Shown here: positions 45,188-53,946 of the stretch, piece by piece
How positions within the stretch are numbered: position 1 is the first letter of the stretch
Layout: each line of letters opens with the position of its first letter
Notes under the pieces: model-generated
Told to the model about the DNA's origin: nothing
Seen by the model: only the letters and a program-made list of their open reading frames with translations
The model's database searches: none
Source of the DNA: Actinobacteria bacterium IMCC26077
GTDB lineage: Bacteria; Actinomycetota; Actinomycetes; Nanopelagicales; Nanopelagicaceae
NCBI GenBank assembly: GCA_002284915.1
Contig: CP015606.1
Coordinates: 620,001-684,000 of the forward strand
Direction: 5' to 3'
DNA length: 64,000 nt
Made by a program: the position numbers and the translations under genes

Positions 45188-45991
45188 GTGCCCAATGCAC
45201 ATGGTGGATATTTTGCGCCTGATTCGATAGTCGCAAAGATCCATTCCGACCCAGCGCTGATCGTCGGTGGAATTCGTGCGCTGATGGAACAGGCGCTACA
45301 TCCTGGCGCAATGGCAGGTGTGGCGAAGTACTCTGATTTCCGCGACGATGCCTGGGGCAGGCTACGTCGAACGGGCGAATACGTCTCGTTAGTCACCTAC
45401 GGACCAGTCTCAGAGGTAGACCGCGCTGCTGAGCGCGTGCGAATGATCCATCACCGTCTCGGATTAGATTCTCAAGAAGAGTTGCTCTGGGTTCATACCT
45501 CGATGGTCGATGCATTCATCGATATCGCTCGACGGTCAGGAATGCGAATGTCAACTTCTGATATCGATGACTATCTCTCGCAGATGGTCCTCTTTGCGCA
45601 ACTCGTTGGTATCAATCGAGAGAGCGTGCCAGATTCGCTTGACCGGCTTGAGAGTTACATGCAAGAGATGCAACCGAAGTTAATGGCATCCGAAGAGGCA
45701 AAGCGCACGGCAGTCTTTCTTACCTTTCCACCCATGCCCACAGTCGTGCGGATAGCTACACCAGCGACAGCGCTCTGGGCTTCAGTGGCAACGCTTGCAG
45801 CAGCATCGCTACCACGATGGGCGCGCGATATGTATGGATGGCCGAGCCTTCCCGGTCAAGAGCGTTTCACCGATCGTTCGCTGATCGCCTTTCGGAAAAG
45901 CGCCCTTCGCTTGCCTGAGATCGCTCGGATGAGTCCTTATGCACGAGCAGCACGAAAAGAAGAGCACGAACAGTTGGCAGGTGAGCGGTGA
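45188..45991 (+). CDS. MpaB-like oxygenase family protein (DUF2236)
   Basis: A 267-residue protein matching the oxygenase-MpaB/latex-clearing-protein-like family: YFAPDSIVAKIHSDPALIVGG, ALHPGAMAGVAKYSDF with the conserved His, and LLWVHTSMVDAF with the second conserved His. Members use a haem or metal centre; substrate here is unknown. AGGAG precedes the GTG start by 6 nt. The stop overlaps the ParA-like GTG. Confidence 0.85.
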   Translation: MPNAHGGYFAPDSIVAKIHSDPALIVGGIRALMEQALHPGAMAGVAKYSDFRDDAWGRLRRTGEYVSLVTYGPVSEVDRAAERVRMIHHRLGLDSQEELLWVHTSMVDAFIDIARRSGMRMSTSDIDDYLSQMVLFAQLVGINRESVPDSLDRLESYMQEMQPKLMASEEAKRTAVFLTFPPMPTVVRIATPATALWASVATLAAASLPRWARDMYGWPSLPGQERFTDRSLIAFRKSALRLPEIARMSPYARAARKEEHEQLAGER

Positions 45992-46692
45992 GCCGAATCA
46001 TCGCCTACCTGAATTCCGCTGGCGGCGTTGGCAGAACAACAAGCGCGCTCTCGATGGCTGTTGCATTCTCTGAATATGGAAAGCGAGTGCTTATCGTCGA
46101 TTGCGATCCTCAAGGAGCGCTCACATTCACGCTCGGAAAAGAGAATTCGCGTCGCACCGTTTTTGACATCTACTCGGGGCGATCTCGCGCACTCGGCATG
46201 ATTCATCAGACGGCGGAACGAGTAGATCTCATCCCTTCTTCATCAAAGCTCTATGGCCTTGCCCGCATCAAGGATGAGAATCTGCTTTTTGACGCATTAT
46301 CTACATTTGAATATGACATAGTCATTCTCGATTCTGGCTCTGGTTTTAGTGAATTGAATCGGACGGTGTTCGCTGCGGCTGATGAAATCATCATCCCAAC
46401 GCGACTGGATCTCCTCTCAGTCAGGGGAGCGCTTCAGATCGCAGAAGCGAGCAAGGGTTATCGCGGGCGCATCACGGCGGTCTTGCCAACGATGATGGAT
46501 CCACGATCCAAAGTTGGTAACGAGATGATGGCTGAGTTGAAAGTGAAATTTGGCAAGGCTGTTATCGATCCTGGTATTACGAAAAGTCCACTCTTCCTTG
46601 AGGCCACAATCGCTGGCCAATCGCTACTGAATTTCAAGAAAGGTAGCGAACTAGCAGGGCGTTATCGGGAGATTACGTACGACTTCCTCTAA
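45988..46692 (+). CDS. ParA/MinD-like protein with degenerate Walker A motif
   Basis: A 234-residue ParA/Soj-fold protein without a ParB or DNA-binding extension. The deviant Walker A normally read KGGVGKT is here SAGGVGRTT: the signature lysine is Ala11 and the P-loop lysine is Arg16. Walker A' region VLIVDCDPQGALT and Walker B IVILDSGSGF are recognisable. ATP hydrolysis is therefore doubtful; nucleotide binding may remain. GTG overlaps the MpaB-like stop. It is distinct from the chromosomal parA, which normally lies near the origin. Confidence 0.85.
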   Translation: MSRIIAYLNSAGGVGRTTSALSMAVAFSEYGKRVLIVDCDPQGALTFTLGKENSRRTVFDIYSGRSRALGMIHQTAERVDLIPSSSKLYGLARIKDENLLFDALSTFEYDIVILDSGSGFSELNRTVFAAADEIIIPTRLDLLSVRGALQIAEASKGYRGRITAVLPTMMDPRSKVGNEMMAELKVKFGKAVIDPGITKSPLFLEATIAGQSLLNFKKGSELAGRYREITYDFL

Positions 46693-46706
46693 CGAGGGCC
46701 AGATCA

Positions 46707-46979
46707 CTAATTGGTTCCGAAACCAACTTTGCGTTCGGAGCGCGCGCTCACCTCGACGAAGCCCACCTTTGCTGCAGGCACAATAAGGCGGCGCCCTCTC
46801 TCATCGGTGAACGAAATGTGCGATCCAGCGCTTAGTGCTTGCGCAACACTTGCCTCAATATCATCTGCGGTGTTGCTCAATTCGATCGTTAATTCTCTTG
46901 GTGAGTCGGTGATTCCAATCCGAACCTCAACTTTGCTGCTCGAGGTTGGAGCAGCTGCAGCGCTTTTCTTTGTACTCAT
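46707..46979 (-). CDS. DUF3107 protein
   Basis: A 90-residue protein. After a low-complexity Ala/Ser tail (1–15) it shows VEVRIGITDSPRELTIE, ADDIEASVAQAL and FTDERGRRLIVPAAKVGFVE, matching DUF3107 (TB9.4 in mycobacteria, likewise beside a TetR gene). Function unknown. TAGGCT (46991–46986) lies 6 nt from the ATG. Confidence 0.9.
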   Translation of the reverse strand: MSTKKSAAAAPTSSSKVEVRIGITDSPRELTIELSNTADDIEASVAQALSAGSHISFTDERGRRLIVPAAKVGFVEVSARSERKVGFGTN

Positions 46980-46985
46980 CTTCCC

Positions 46986-46991
46986 AGCCTA
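46986..46991 (-). promoter_or_regulatory. -10 element of the DUF3107 gene, leaderless type
   Basis: TAGGCT on the minus strand, 6 nt upstream of the ATG at 46979, just after the TetR stop codon. Confidence 0.5.
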
Positions 46992-46996
46992 CCTAG

Positions 46997-47617
46997 TTAT
47001 CTCTTGCCACGCTCATCAAGGGTTCTTGGGTAGCCCGAGATGCCACGCCACTGGAGATTGGCAACAAGGCGTGCAGCCTCTTCGCGCGGTACGCGGCCAT
47101 CTCGTTCCAACCAATATCGTGCAGTGAATTGGGCGGTGCCTACGAGTCCTATTCCAAGGAGCATCGCAGCTTCATCGGGAATTCCGGTATCGGCTGCGAT
47201 GACAGCGCTTACTGCTGCGGCGCAGTCATAGGTCATACGCGTCAAACGTTCACGGACCGCCGGCTCCACACTCATATCGCTCTCAAAAAGTAAGCGATAT
47301 GCCTCACCCTCTTCTTCGATGAAGTTGAAGTAGGCATCGACTGTCGCACGAACTCGATCTGCATTATCTTGAGTAGAGGCGATTGCACGTTGAATTGAAT
47401 AGACCAATTGATCGACATGAAGGTCAAGTACTGCCAGATAGAGATCGAGCTTGCTCGGGAAATGTTGGTAGAGGACCGGTTTGCTTACGCCGGCTCGATC
47501 GGCGATTTCATCCATGGCCGCCGCGTGGTAGCCCGCGGAAGTGAAGACTTCTAGGGCAGCTGAGAGAAGTTGCGCTCGCCGCTCATCTCTAGGTAACCGC
47601 GCTTTCGCATCGCTCAT
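46997..47617 (-). CDS. TetR family transcriptional regulator
   Basis: A 206-residue regulator. The N-terminal helix-turn-helix (about residues 10–57) reads RRAQLLSAALEVFTSAGY, ADRAGVSKPVLYQHFPSK; the C-terminal half is the variable ligand/dimer domain. It resembles Rv3208 of M. tuberculosis by its DUF3107 and MoeZ neighbours. TACCAT (47630–47625) lies 7 nt from the ATG. Target genes cannot be read from sequence, though the divergent moeZ promoter is the obvious candidate. Confidence 0.92.
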   Translation of the reverse strand: MSDAKARLPRDERRAQLLSAALEVFTSAGYHAAAMDEIADRAGVSKPVLYQHFPSKLDLYLAVLDLHVDQLVYSIQRAIASTQDNADRVRATVDAYFNFIEEEGEAYRLLFESDMSVEPAVRERLTRMTYDCAAAVSAVIAADTGIPDEAAMLLGIGLVGTAQFTARYWLERDGRVPREEAARLVANLQWRGISGYPRTLDERGKR

Positions 47618-47624
47618 AGGGTCG

Positions 47625-47630
47625 ATGGTA
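47625..47630 (-). promoter_or_regulatory. -10 element of the TetR gene, leaderless type
   Basis: TACCAT on the minus strand, 7 nt upstream of the TetR ATG, in the 59-bp divergent region shared with moeZ. Confidence 0.5.
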
Positions 47631-47676
47631 GGGCTTCAAGTGGAGCGGAGATAAATAACCATGGCAGAGTAGGGGT

Positions 47677-48876
47677 GTGAGCCTTCCCATGAACCCCCAA
47701 GTCAAGCCGCTTGTTGAGCCTGGTCCACCGCTCACCGTCGATCAAGTCCGCCGTTATAGCCGCCACCTGATCATTCCTGATGTCGCGATGGATGGGCAGC
47801 GACGTTTGATGGCTGCCAAAGTCCTCTGCGTTGGCGCTGGCGGATTGGGTTCTCCCGCGTTGATGTATCTCGCCGCAGCTGGGGTTGGAACTCTCGGAAT
47901 TGTCGAATTCGATGTAGTCGATGAATCAAATTTGCAACGTCAGATCATTCATGGTCAGAGCGATATCGGAAAAAGCAAAGCGCAGAGCGCTGCCGAAAGC
48001 ATTGCAGAGATCAACCCGTATACGAAGGTAATCGTTCACGAGACACGTCTTGATAACTCCAACGTGATGGAGCTCTTCTCGCAATATGACTTAATCATCG
48101 ATGGCACCGATAATTTTGCTACTCGCTACATGGTCAACGATGCCGCAGTTTTATTGGGCAAGCCTTATGTCTGGGGTTCGATCTATCGCTTCGACGGACA
48201 AGCGAGCGTTTTCTGGGCTGAGCATGGCCCCTGCTATCGCTGTCTCTATCCAGAACCACCACCGCCGGGAATGGTGCCCAGTTGCGCTGAAGGTGGAGTT
48301 CTTGGCGTCCTCTGTGCATCGATAGGTTCTATTCAAGTGACAGAAGCAATCAAATTAATCACCGGTATTGGTGAATCTCTCATTGGGCAATTGATGATTT
48401 ACGACGCGCTCGAGATGTCCTATCGAAAGGTGAAGATTCGAAAGGACCCCAACTGCGTTCTCTGTGGACCTAACGCCACCCAAAAAGAGTTACTCGATGA
48501 TTACGAAGGCTTCTGTGGCGCAATCTCTACCGCTGCAACCGAGGCGGTTGCCGGCTCAACAATTTCAGTCGAGCAGTTAAAGAACAAGATGGATCACCAG
48601 GATAATTTCTTACTTATTGATGTTCGTGAGCCAGCCGAGTACGAGATTGTTCGGATACCAGGGTCAGTTCTCATTCCAAAACAAGAGTTCTTAGATGGTT
48701 CCGTGTTGGCAAAGTTGCCACAAGATAAGCCCATCATCCTCCACTGCAAGAGCGGAGTTCGCTCGGCAGAGTGTTTAGCGGTACTCAAGGGAGCAGGTTT
48801 CTCCGATGCAACGCATGTCAGCGGTGGCGTACTTGCTTGGGCGAAGCAAATCGACACTTCGCTGCCTACTTACTGA
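47677..48876 (+). CDS. moeZ: MoeZ: adenylyltransferase / sulfurtransferase (MoeB–rhodanese fusion)
   Basis: Activates sulfur-carrier proteins for molybdopterin and thiamine/cysteine pathways. The 399-residue protein has a ThiF/MoeB E1-like domain (about 25–260) with GAGGLGSPALMYLAAAG for ATP, and zinc cysteines in CYRCLYPE and CVLCGPN. A C-terminal rhodanese domain (about 295–395) carries the persulfide cysteine in HCKSGVRSA. The start is GTG 47677; ATG 47689 is an alternative. The 3' end overlaps the convergent peptidase gene by 11 bp. Confidence 0.93.
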   Translation: MSLPMNPQVKPLVEPGPPLTVDQVRRYSRHLIIPDVAMDGQRRLMAAKVLCVGAGGLGSPALMYLAAAGVGTLGIVEFDVVDESNLQRQIIHGQSDIGKSKAQSAAESIAEINPYTKVIVHETRLDNSNVMELFSQYDLIIDGTDNFATRYMVNDAAVLLGKPYVWGSIYRFDGQASVFWAEHGPCYRCLYPEPPPPGMVPSCAEGGVLGVLCASIGSIQVTEAIKLITGIGESLIGQLMIYDALEMSYRKVKIRKDPNCVLCGPNATQKELLDDYEGFCGAISTAATEAVAGSTISVEQLKNKMDHQDNFLLIDVREPAEYEIVRIPGSVLIPKQEFLDGSVLAKLPQDKPIILHCKSGVRSAECLAVLKGAGFSDATHVSGGVLAWAKQIDTSLPTY

Positions 48877-50956
48877 TCTGCAACGCTCGTTTCAGAAAAT
48901 CTAGTTCGAGGTGCATTAAGTTCTCGGCAACAACTTCTTGTGGAGTCATATGTGTTACTCCAGTGAGCGGGAGAACTTCATGTGCTTTCCCCGCTTCTAA
49001 TAACGCCGACGAGAGCTTTAACGAGTTAGCGACTAACACATTGTCGTCAACCATGCCGTGAATAATCATCACAGGCACTGAGAGATTCTTCGCCTCGTTT
49101 AAGAGCGAAGAGTTCTCATAGTTTGGATGGTCAGCTACTGGTCCCATGAACCGCTCGGTGTAAAAGGTGTCATAAAGGCGAAAATCAGTGACCGGTGCGC
49201 CAATGATCGCAGCCTTGAAAACTTCAGGACGTCGCATCGCTGCAAGTCCGGCAAGGTAGCCACCGAAGGACCAGCCACGGATGGCAACCCGAGTTGGATC
49301 TATCAGTCCCGGATGGGAAGTAATCAGTGCCTGCACTGCCTCAGCTTGATCTACGACCGGAGCAGTCGAGAGGTCATCGAGAATCTCTCGTTCCCATTGC
49401 GGACTTCTATTGGGGGTCCCTCGACCATCAGAGATGAGCACCGCAAAACCTTGATTAGCAATCCATTGCGCCTCTGCATAGAGGCTCTTTGCACGAAGCA
49501 CGCGCGCATGACCAGGTCCGCCATACGGATCGACAAGCAGCGGCAGATTCTTTGGTTCACGATTTTGTGGAAGCAAAAGGGCCGAATGTACCTCCCGCTC
49601 TCCGAGCGTTAAGAATGTTGGTTGCGCATCAACTTCTGGTTTCTCATTGAGAGCAAGAAGTTTCCGAGTCACGCCATCACGCTTGACGAGAACGGAGAGT
49701 TCATACGAGGCCATGGTTCGAGATATCAATAGCAGCGTTCCACTTGCTGCTCGCGCCATATGAACTCCTGGCTCTGTTGTGAGAACCTCAAATTCACCTC
49801 CCCAACCGCGCCAATAGATATGTGATTCGGTGGGGTCAAAAGTTCCAGCGAAGGTGATGCCATCTCTATCAATCGCGATAATGCCATCAACTTGGAGATG
49901 GGCAGGGGTGACCACCTCTCCGTTGATAGCTATTGCATGGGTGTTTTCGTGAATCACATGGGTAACAAGTTCACCGGCCGGACTCCATGCCGGCACGCCA
50001 CCGACCAAATCAATCCACGCTGAATCTTTGAGCTCTGCGATAACTTTCGCCGCGCCCGTATCCGAATCGATTGCAAGGATCTCAGCGTGCCGTTGATTGC
50101 GGGACATTGTCATTATCAATGGCGGCACTTTGCCATCACCAGGAACCACGTTGCAGAGATATTCATGCTGCGGATTCCACGAAATCTCTTTCCGCGAAGA
50201 GTCTTTTAGGGTGAGAATAAAGAGCGAAGTCTCGACATTTGGCGTGCCAACGAATGGGTAACGAACATCCCGGGGTTGCGCCTCCGGATTCGCCGGATCG
50301 CTAATCCAGATCTTGGTCACAGGGCTTTGATCAAAGCGTTGAACGAAGAGTGAGGCGCTATCGGCGCTCCACCAAAAGCCATGGTGGCGAGACATCTCTT
50401 CGCTGGCGACGAACTCCGCTGTTCCGTAAAAGACATCTTCATGTTCTGGAGTACAGAGCACCCGAACTGAGCCCGCTTGTGAGAGATGTAACTGACCCTC
50501 TGGCGTGATGTACGCGATGGCCTCGCCATTTGGAGATATTTGAGGATCGATGACCACGCCTTGGCTCGCTTGCTCGACCAACTTCCGCTTCGCGATTTCA
50601 AAGGAATACAGCTTTCCGGATAGTACGAAAGCGAGTACCTGACAATTGTGATCAGTTGAGTACGAGGTGATTCCACCAGCAGCTTCACGAGTCCGTTCGC
50701 GGCGAGCTCGCTCTTCGGCAGAGAGTTTTTCTTCACCATCGATGAGAAGGTTTAGTGGGTCAACTAGCAGCGCCTCTTCATCGGTTATTAGGTCATATAG
50801 GTACAACCGGCCAATGCGATCACTCCCGCCGCCGCTACGAACGAAGAGAATCCGTTGACCATCTGGGGAAACGGTGAAAGTCCGGGGCGCGCCAAGAGTG
50901 AACCGTTGCGTCTTCGCTGAGTGACGGGGAAATGAGAGTTGCGACATGGCGACCAT
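48866..50956 (-). CDS. S9-family prolyl oligopeptidase / dipeptidyl peptidase IV-like
   Basis: A 696-residue serine peptidase: an N-terminal beta-propeller (about 1–440) resembling DPP IV and a C-terminal alpha/beta-hydrolase domain. The nucleophile elbow is GWSFGGYL, the Asp lies in HGMVDDNVL and the His in GVTHM. No signal peptide is seen, so it is probably cytosolic. The start is placed at ATG 50956 (TACGGT 8 nt upstream); ATG 50947, three codons on, is equally possible. A longer frame to 51109 would be antisense to mshB and is rejected. Confidence 0.9.
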   Translation of the reverse strand: MVAMSQLSFPRHSAKTQRFTLGAPRTFTVSPDGQRILFVRSGGGSDRIGRLYLYDLITDEEALLVDPLNLLIDGEEKLSAEERARRERTREAAGGITSYSTDHNCQVLAFVLSGKLYSFEIAKRKLVEQASQGVVIDPQISPNGEAIAYITPEGQLHLSQAGSVRVLCTPEHEDVFYGTAEFVASEEMSRHHGFWWSADSASLFVQRFDQSPVTKIWISDPANPEAQPRDVRYPFVGTPNVETSLFILTLKDSSRKEISWNPQHEYLCNVVPGDGKVPPLIMTMSRNQRHAEILAIDSDTGAAKVIAELKDSAWIDLVGGVPAWSPAGELVTHVIHENTHAIAINGEVVTPAHLQVDGIIAIDRDGITFAGTFDPTESHIYWRGWGGEFEVLTTEPGVHMARAASGTLLLISRTMASYELSVLVKRDGVTRKLLALNEKPEVDAQPTFLTLGEREVHSALLLPQNREPKNLPLLVDPYGGPGHARVLRAKSLYAEAQWIANQGFAVLISDGRGTPNRSPQWEREILDDLSTAPVVDQAEAVQALITSHPGLIDPTRVAIRGWSFGGYLAGLAAMRRPEVFKAAIIGAPVTDFRLYDTFYTERFMGPVADHPNYENSSLLNEAKNLSVPVMIIHGMVDDNVLVANSLKLSSALLEAGKAHEVLPLTGVTHMTPQEVVAENLMHLELDFLKRALQISK

Positions 50957-50981
50957 AGGAAAGCACCGTACCCTTTCATCC
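50957..50981. promoter_or_regulatory. 25-bp divergent region with overlapping -10 hexamers (S9 peptidase / mshB)
   Basis: The decamer ACCGTACCCT (50965–50974) holds TACGGT on the minus strand (50970–50965) and TACCCT on the plus strand (50969–50974); the two hexamers share the central TA pair. The plus hexamer is 7 nt from the mshB ATG, the minus one 8 nt from the peptidase ATG. Confidence 0.6.
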
Positions 50982-51854
50982 ATGAATCCTGCGAGACCTG
51001 GGCGACTTTTGCTCGTCCATGCGCACCCTGACGACGAGACCATCAATAACGGCATCACGATGGCAAAGTACGTTGATTTGGGTTTCGAAGTCGCTCTTGT
51101 CACCTGCACCCGTGGCGAAGAGGGCGAAATTCTCGTTCCTGAATTAGCCGCAGCAGCAAGCGATAAGGAGGATCGATTAGCGGAGATTCGGGAGGTGGAA
51201 TTGGCTCAAGCGCTCGCCGCTTTGGGGGTAACGCGCCATTGGTTCCTTGGCTCTCCGCATCGCATCTTTCGCGATAGCGGCATGATGGGTTCACCCCAGA
51301 ACTCTCGAGCTGATGTGTTCTGGAGCGCTGACGTGGAAGATGCATCGGCGCTGCTAGCTAATTACATTGAAGGATTCAAACCAGATGTGATGATCACATA
51401 TGACGAGTTCGGCGGATATGGACATCCCGATCACATCCAAGCGCACCGCATTGCTATGCGGGGAGCAGAAATCAGTGCGGAGCGGGGTTGGGATATCCAG
51501 AAGATTTATTGGAACATCATGCCGCGATCAGTTGTCCAACAAGGAATGGATGCGATGCGAGAGATTGGCTCTGATTTCTTTGGCGTCGAATCAATCGATG
51601 AATTACCGTTCGTCAAAGATGACTCGCTCGTGCATGCAGTCATCGATGGCAGCGCCTTTGTCGATAAGAAAACCGAGGCGATGCGAGCACATCGAACCCA
51701 GATTGCTCTTGATGGACCGTTCTTCGCGCTTTCGAATTCTCTTGGCATGCAGGTCTTTGGACTCGAGTACTACACGCGCGTTAAAGGTGAGTCTGGCCCT
51801 AATCTCAATGGCGAGGGCCAAGAGATCGATCTCTTTTCGGGAGTTGAGCTGTGA
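50982..51854 (+). CDS. mshB: MshB: GlcNAc-Ins deacetylase of mycothiol synthesis
   Basis: Zinc-dependent LmbE/PIG-L-type deacetylase (290 residues). The HAHPDDE motif gives His15 and Asp18 as metal ligands and Asp17 as catalytic base; His148 in YGHPDHIQAH is the third ligand. RDSGMMGSP and TYDEFGGYGHPDH match MshB more closely than Mca. The overlap with the next gene (GTGA) suggests co-expression with the small membrane protein. Confidence 0.88.
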   Translation: MNPARPGRLLLVHAHPDDETINNGITMAKYVDLGFEVALVTCTRGEEGEILVPELAAAASDKEDRLAEIREVELAQALAALGVTRHWFLGSPHRIFRDSGMMGSPQNSRADVFWSADVEDASALLANYIEGFKPDVMITYDEFGGYGHPDHIQAHRIAMRGAEISAERGWDIQKIYWNIMPRSVVQQGMDAMREIGSDFFGVESIDELPFVKDDSLVHAVIDGSAFVDKKTEAMRAHRTQIALDGPFFALSNSLGMQVFGLEYYTRVKGESGPNLNGEGQEIDLFSGVEL

Positions 51855-52183
51855 AGCGAGTGCTCGAGAGCGGATTCGCTCTCGGAGTTGGTATCTGCAT
51901 TGCCGTTCTGGCTACCGCGGTACATAACTACACCATTGCTCGTCTCCCTATAGGTCTCGTTGTTGCCATTGTTGGTAGCGCTGCAGCTTCTAGGTTCCTC
52001 GGAATTCGCTTCGGACGACGTGGGGTTCGCTTCTGGTTCTTTTTAGGCTGGACGGCACTTGTGCTTCGGGGAGCAAGCTTTGGAAATAGTGATGAACTAC
52101 TCATCATGGCAAATGGCACGGGCAATGCCTTCCTGGGGCTAGGGTTCATAGTGGTTTTGTTGAGTATCTGGTCTCGTATCTAG
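51851..52183 (+). CDS. Small four-helix membrane protein (DUF6113-like)
   Basis: A 110-residue protein with four hydrophobic segments (about 8–25, 33–50, 58–75 and 90–108) and Arg-rich short loops. It starts with GTG overlapping the mshB stop. A small membrane protein occupies the same place after mshB in mycobacteria and streptomycetes; the DUF6113 name is by position. Function unknown. Confidence 0.7.
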   Translation: MKRVLESGFALGVGICIAVLATAVHNYTIARLPIGLVVAIVGSAAASRFLGIRFGRRGVRFWFFLGWTALVLRGASFGNSDELLIMANGTGNAFLGLGFIVVLLSIWSRI

Positions 52184-52210
52184 GTAGCCGCACAGGGATT
52201 TGAAAGGGTT

Positions 52211-53938
52211 ATGAGAAAAAAAGAGCGACTCCTGGCAATAGGAGCGATGTCCATCGCTCTGGTTGCTTTGCTCTGGATCGGAATCTGGTTAGCAGTTGGT
52301 TCTGCGCTTCCCCCAAAGACCTACCTCCTTGGCGTTGATATCTCGAACTCTTCGGTTACCGATGCCAAAGCGAAGATTCTTAAGGCCAAGAAGACTGAGT
52401 TAGACGGAAAGATTCGATTAACTGTTGACTCCCAAACTTTCTCCATTCCAGCGAAAGATTCTGGCTTCACACTCGATATAGATTCGACGTTGCAAGAAGT
52501 TCCCAAGCGAACTTGGAATCCCGCGGCGCTGCTAACAGCTCTTTTTTCGACGAAAGAGCTAGAGCCGATCATCAAGAGTGATGCTGAGGCATTTAGGAGA
52601 GCAATTCGAATAGTCGAACGTGAAGTGAATGTGCCACCTCGTAATGCTGACATCGTCTATGACGGCATTCTCCCCAAATTGGTCAAGGCAATTCCTGGCA
52701 AGATTCTTGAACGCGAATCTGCGATTGAAAAGATTTCCAAAGGATGGCTCCGCAATGATTCGATAGAGCTCAACCTAAAAAATCGTACGGCTCGTATCTC
52801 TGATGATGAAGCGCAAGCGCTACTTTCCTTTGCTGAGAGCGCGGTATCCGCACCACTAGCAATCACGATAGAAACGGAGAAGCCGACGACATTCTCGGTC
52901 TCTCCAACAGTGATTGCTCAGGCGTTGACGTTTATTCCAGGCAGGGGAGAGAAGCTCGAGGCCAAGTGGTTAAAAGCAACCTTTATCAATGAAGTGGGGC
53001 GGAAGTGGAGCTCCCATGTAGTGGAGCCGATTAACGCTTCATTCACAATGAGCGCTGGTGTACCCAGAGTGCAGCCATCACGAGATGGACTGGACGTTCC
53101 CGAAGAGAAGTTAAGTAGCGCAATTATCGCCGCGCTCAAGGAAGAGGGCGAAAGTCGTCGAGTGAGGCTTTCCCCGGAACCAGTTGCTGCAAAGATCACC
53201 ACTGAAATGGCGGGAGGACTCGGAATTAAGGAGGTCATCGGAACCTTCACCACCTATTTCCCGTACGCGGAGTATCGAATAATCAATATCCAACGCGCAG
53301 CGCGTTGGATGGATGGCGTGATAGTTCAGCCAGGTGATGTTTTTAGTTACAACACAGCAGTAGGTGAGCGGACTGAGGCTCGTGGCTTTGTTCCCGGAAT
53401 CATGATCGATAAAGGGGTGTTTAAGAAAGATTGGGGTGGTGGCGTTTCACAGGTTGCCACGACTACTTGGAACGCTGCTTGGTTTAGCGGACTGGAGCTC
53501 ATTCAACATAAACCGCATAGCTTCTACATCTCTCGTTATCCCGCTGGACGCGAGTCGACCGTGGCTTGGCCCAGTGTTGATGTGAAATTTCGAAACAACT
53601 CGGGACACCCGATCTTCGTCGATACTTCGTACACCAACAGGTCGGTCACTGTGACAATTTATGGAACCAAGTTTGTCGATGTCGAGACCGAATCTGGACC
53701 ACGCTCGAAAGTCGTGAAGTTCAAAGTTCTCGAGAATGATTCTGAAGAATGTATCTTCCAAGAAGGAGTCTCCGGTTTCACCATCGATGTATGGCGAATA
53801 CTCAAACGTGATGGAGCAGAATTCAAACGGGAGAAGTACCGAACGCGTTATCTCCCCGAAGATCGCATCATCTGTACAAACCCGAAGGCGCGCTGGATGA
53901 ATCCACCGATTGATGTTCAGCGCGCATTAAGTAATTAG
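52211..53938 (+). CDS. VanW-family cell-wall protein with peptidoglycan-binding-like domains
   Basis: A 575-residue single-pass membrane protein: the basic start MRKKER is followed by one helix (about 10–32) and a long extracellular part. Residues about 50–330 contain two PG_binding_4-like domains (IPAKDSGFTLDID; FSVSPTVIAQALTF), and about 345–500 the VanW domain (TYFPYAEYRIINIQRAARWMDG; GGVSQVATTTWNAAWFSGL). The ATG is preceded by GAAAGG. VanW function is unknown, but the domain set implies action on peptidoglycan. Confidence 0.88.
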   Translation: MRKKERLLAIGAMSIALVALLWIGIWLAVGSALPPKTYLLGVDISNSSVTDAKAKILKAKKTELDGKIRLTVDSQTFSIPAKDSGFTLDIDSTLQEVPKRTWNPAALLTALFSTKELEPIIKSDAEAFRRAIRIVEREVNVPPRNADIVYDGILPKLVKAIPGKILERESAIEKISKGWLRNDSIELNLKNRTARISDDEAQALLSFAESAVSAPLAITIETEKPTTFSVSPTVIAQALTFIPGRGEKLEAKWLKATFINEVGRKWSSHVVEPINASFTMSAGVPRVQPSRDGLDVPEEKLSSAIIAALKEEGESRRVRLSPEPVAAKITTEMAGGLGIKEVIGTFTTYFPYAEYRIINIQRAARWMDGVIVQPGDVFSYNTAVGERTEARGFVPGIMIDKGVFKKDWGGGVSQVATTTWNAAWFSGLELIQHKPHSFYISRYPAGRESTVAWPSVDVKFRNNSGHPIFVDTSYTNRSVTVTIYGTKFVDVETESGPRSKVVKFKVLENDSEECIFQEGVSGFTIDVWRILKRDGAEFKREKYRTRYLPEDRIICTNPKARWMNPPIDVQRALSN

Positions 53939-53946
53939 CGCTTTCT

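Noticed and set aside
50957-51109. Longer S9 peptidase frame starting inside mshB
   Set aside because: The added ~50 residues are antisense to the conserved MshB HAHPDDE region and show no family similarity.
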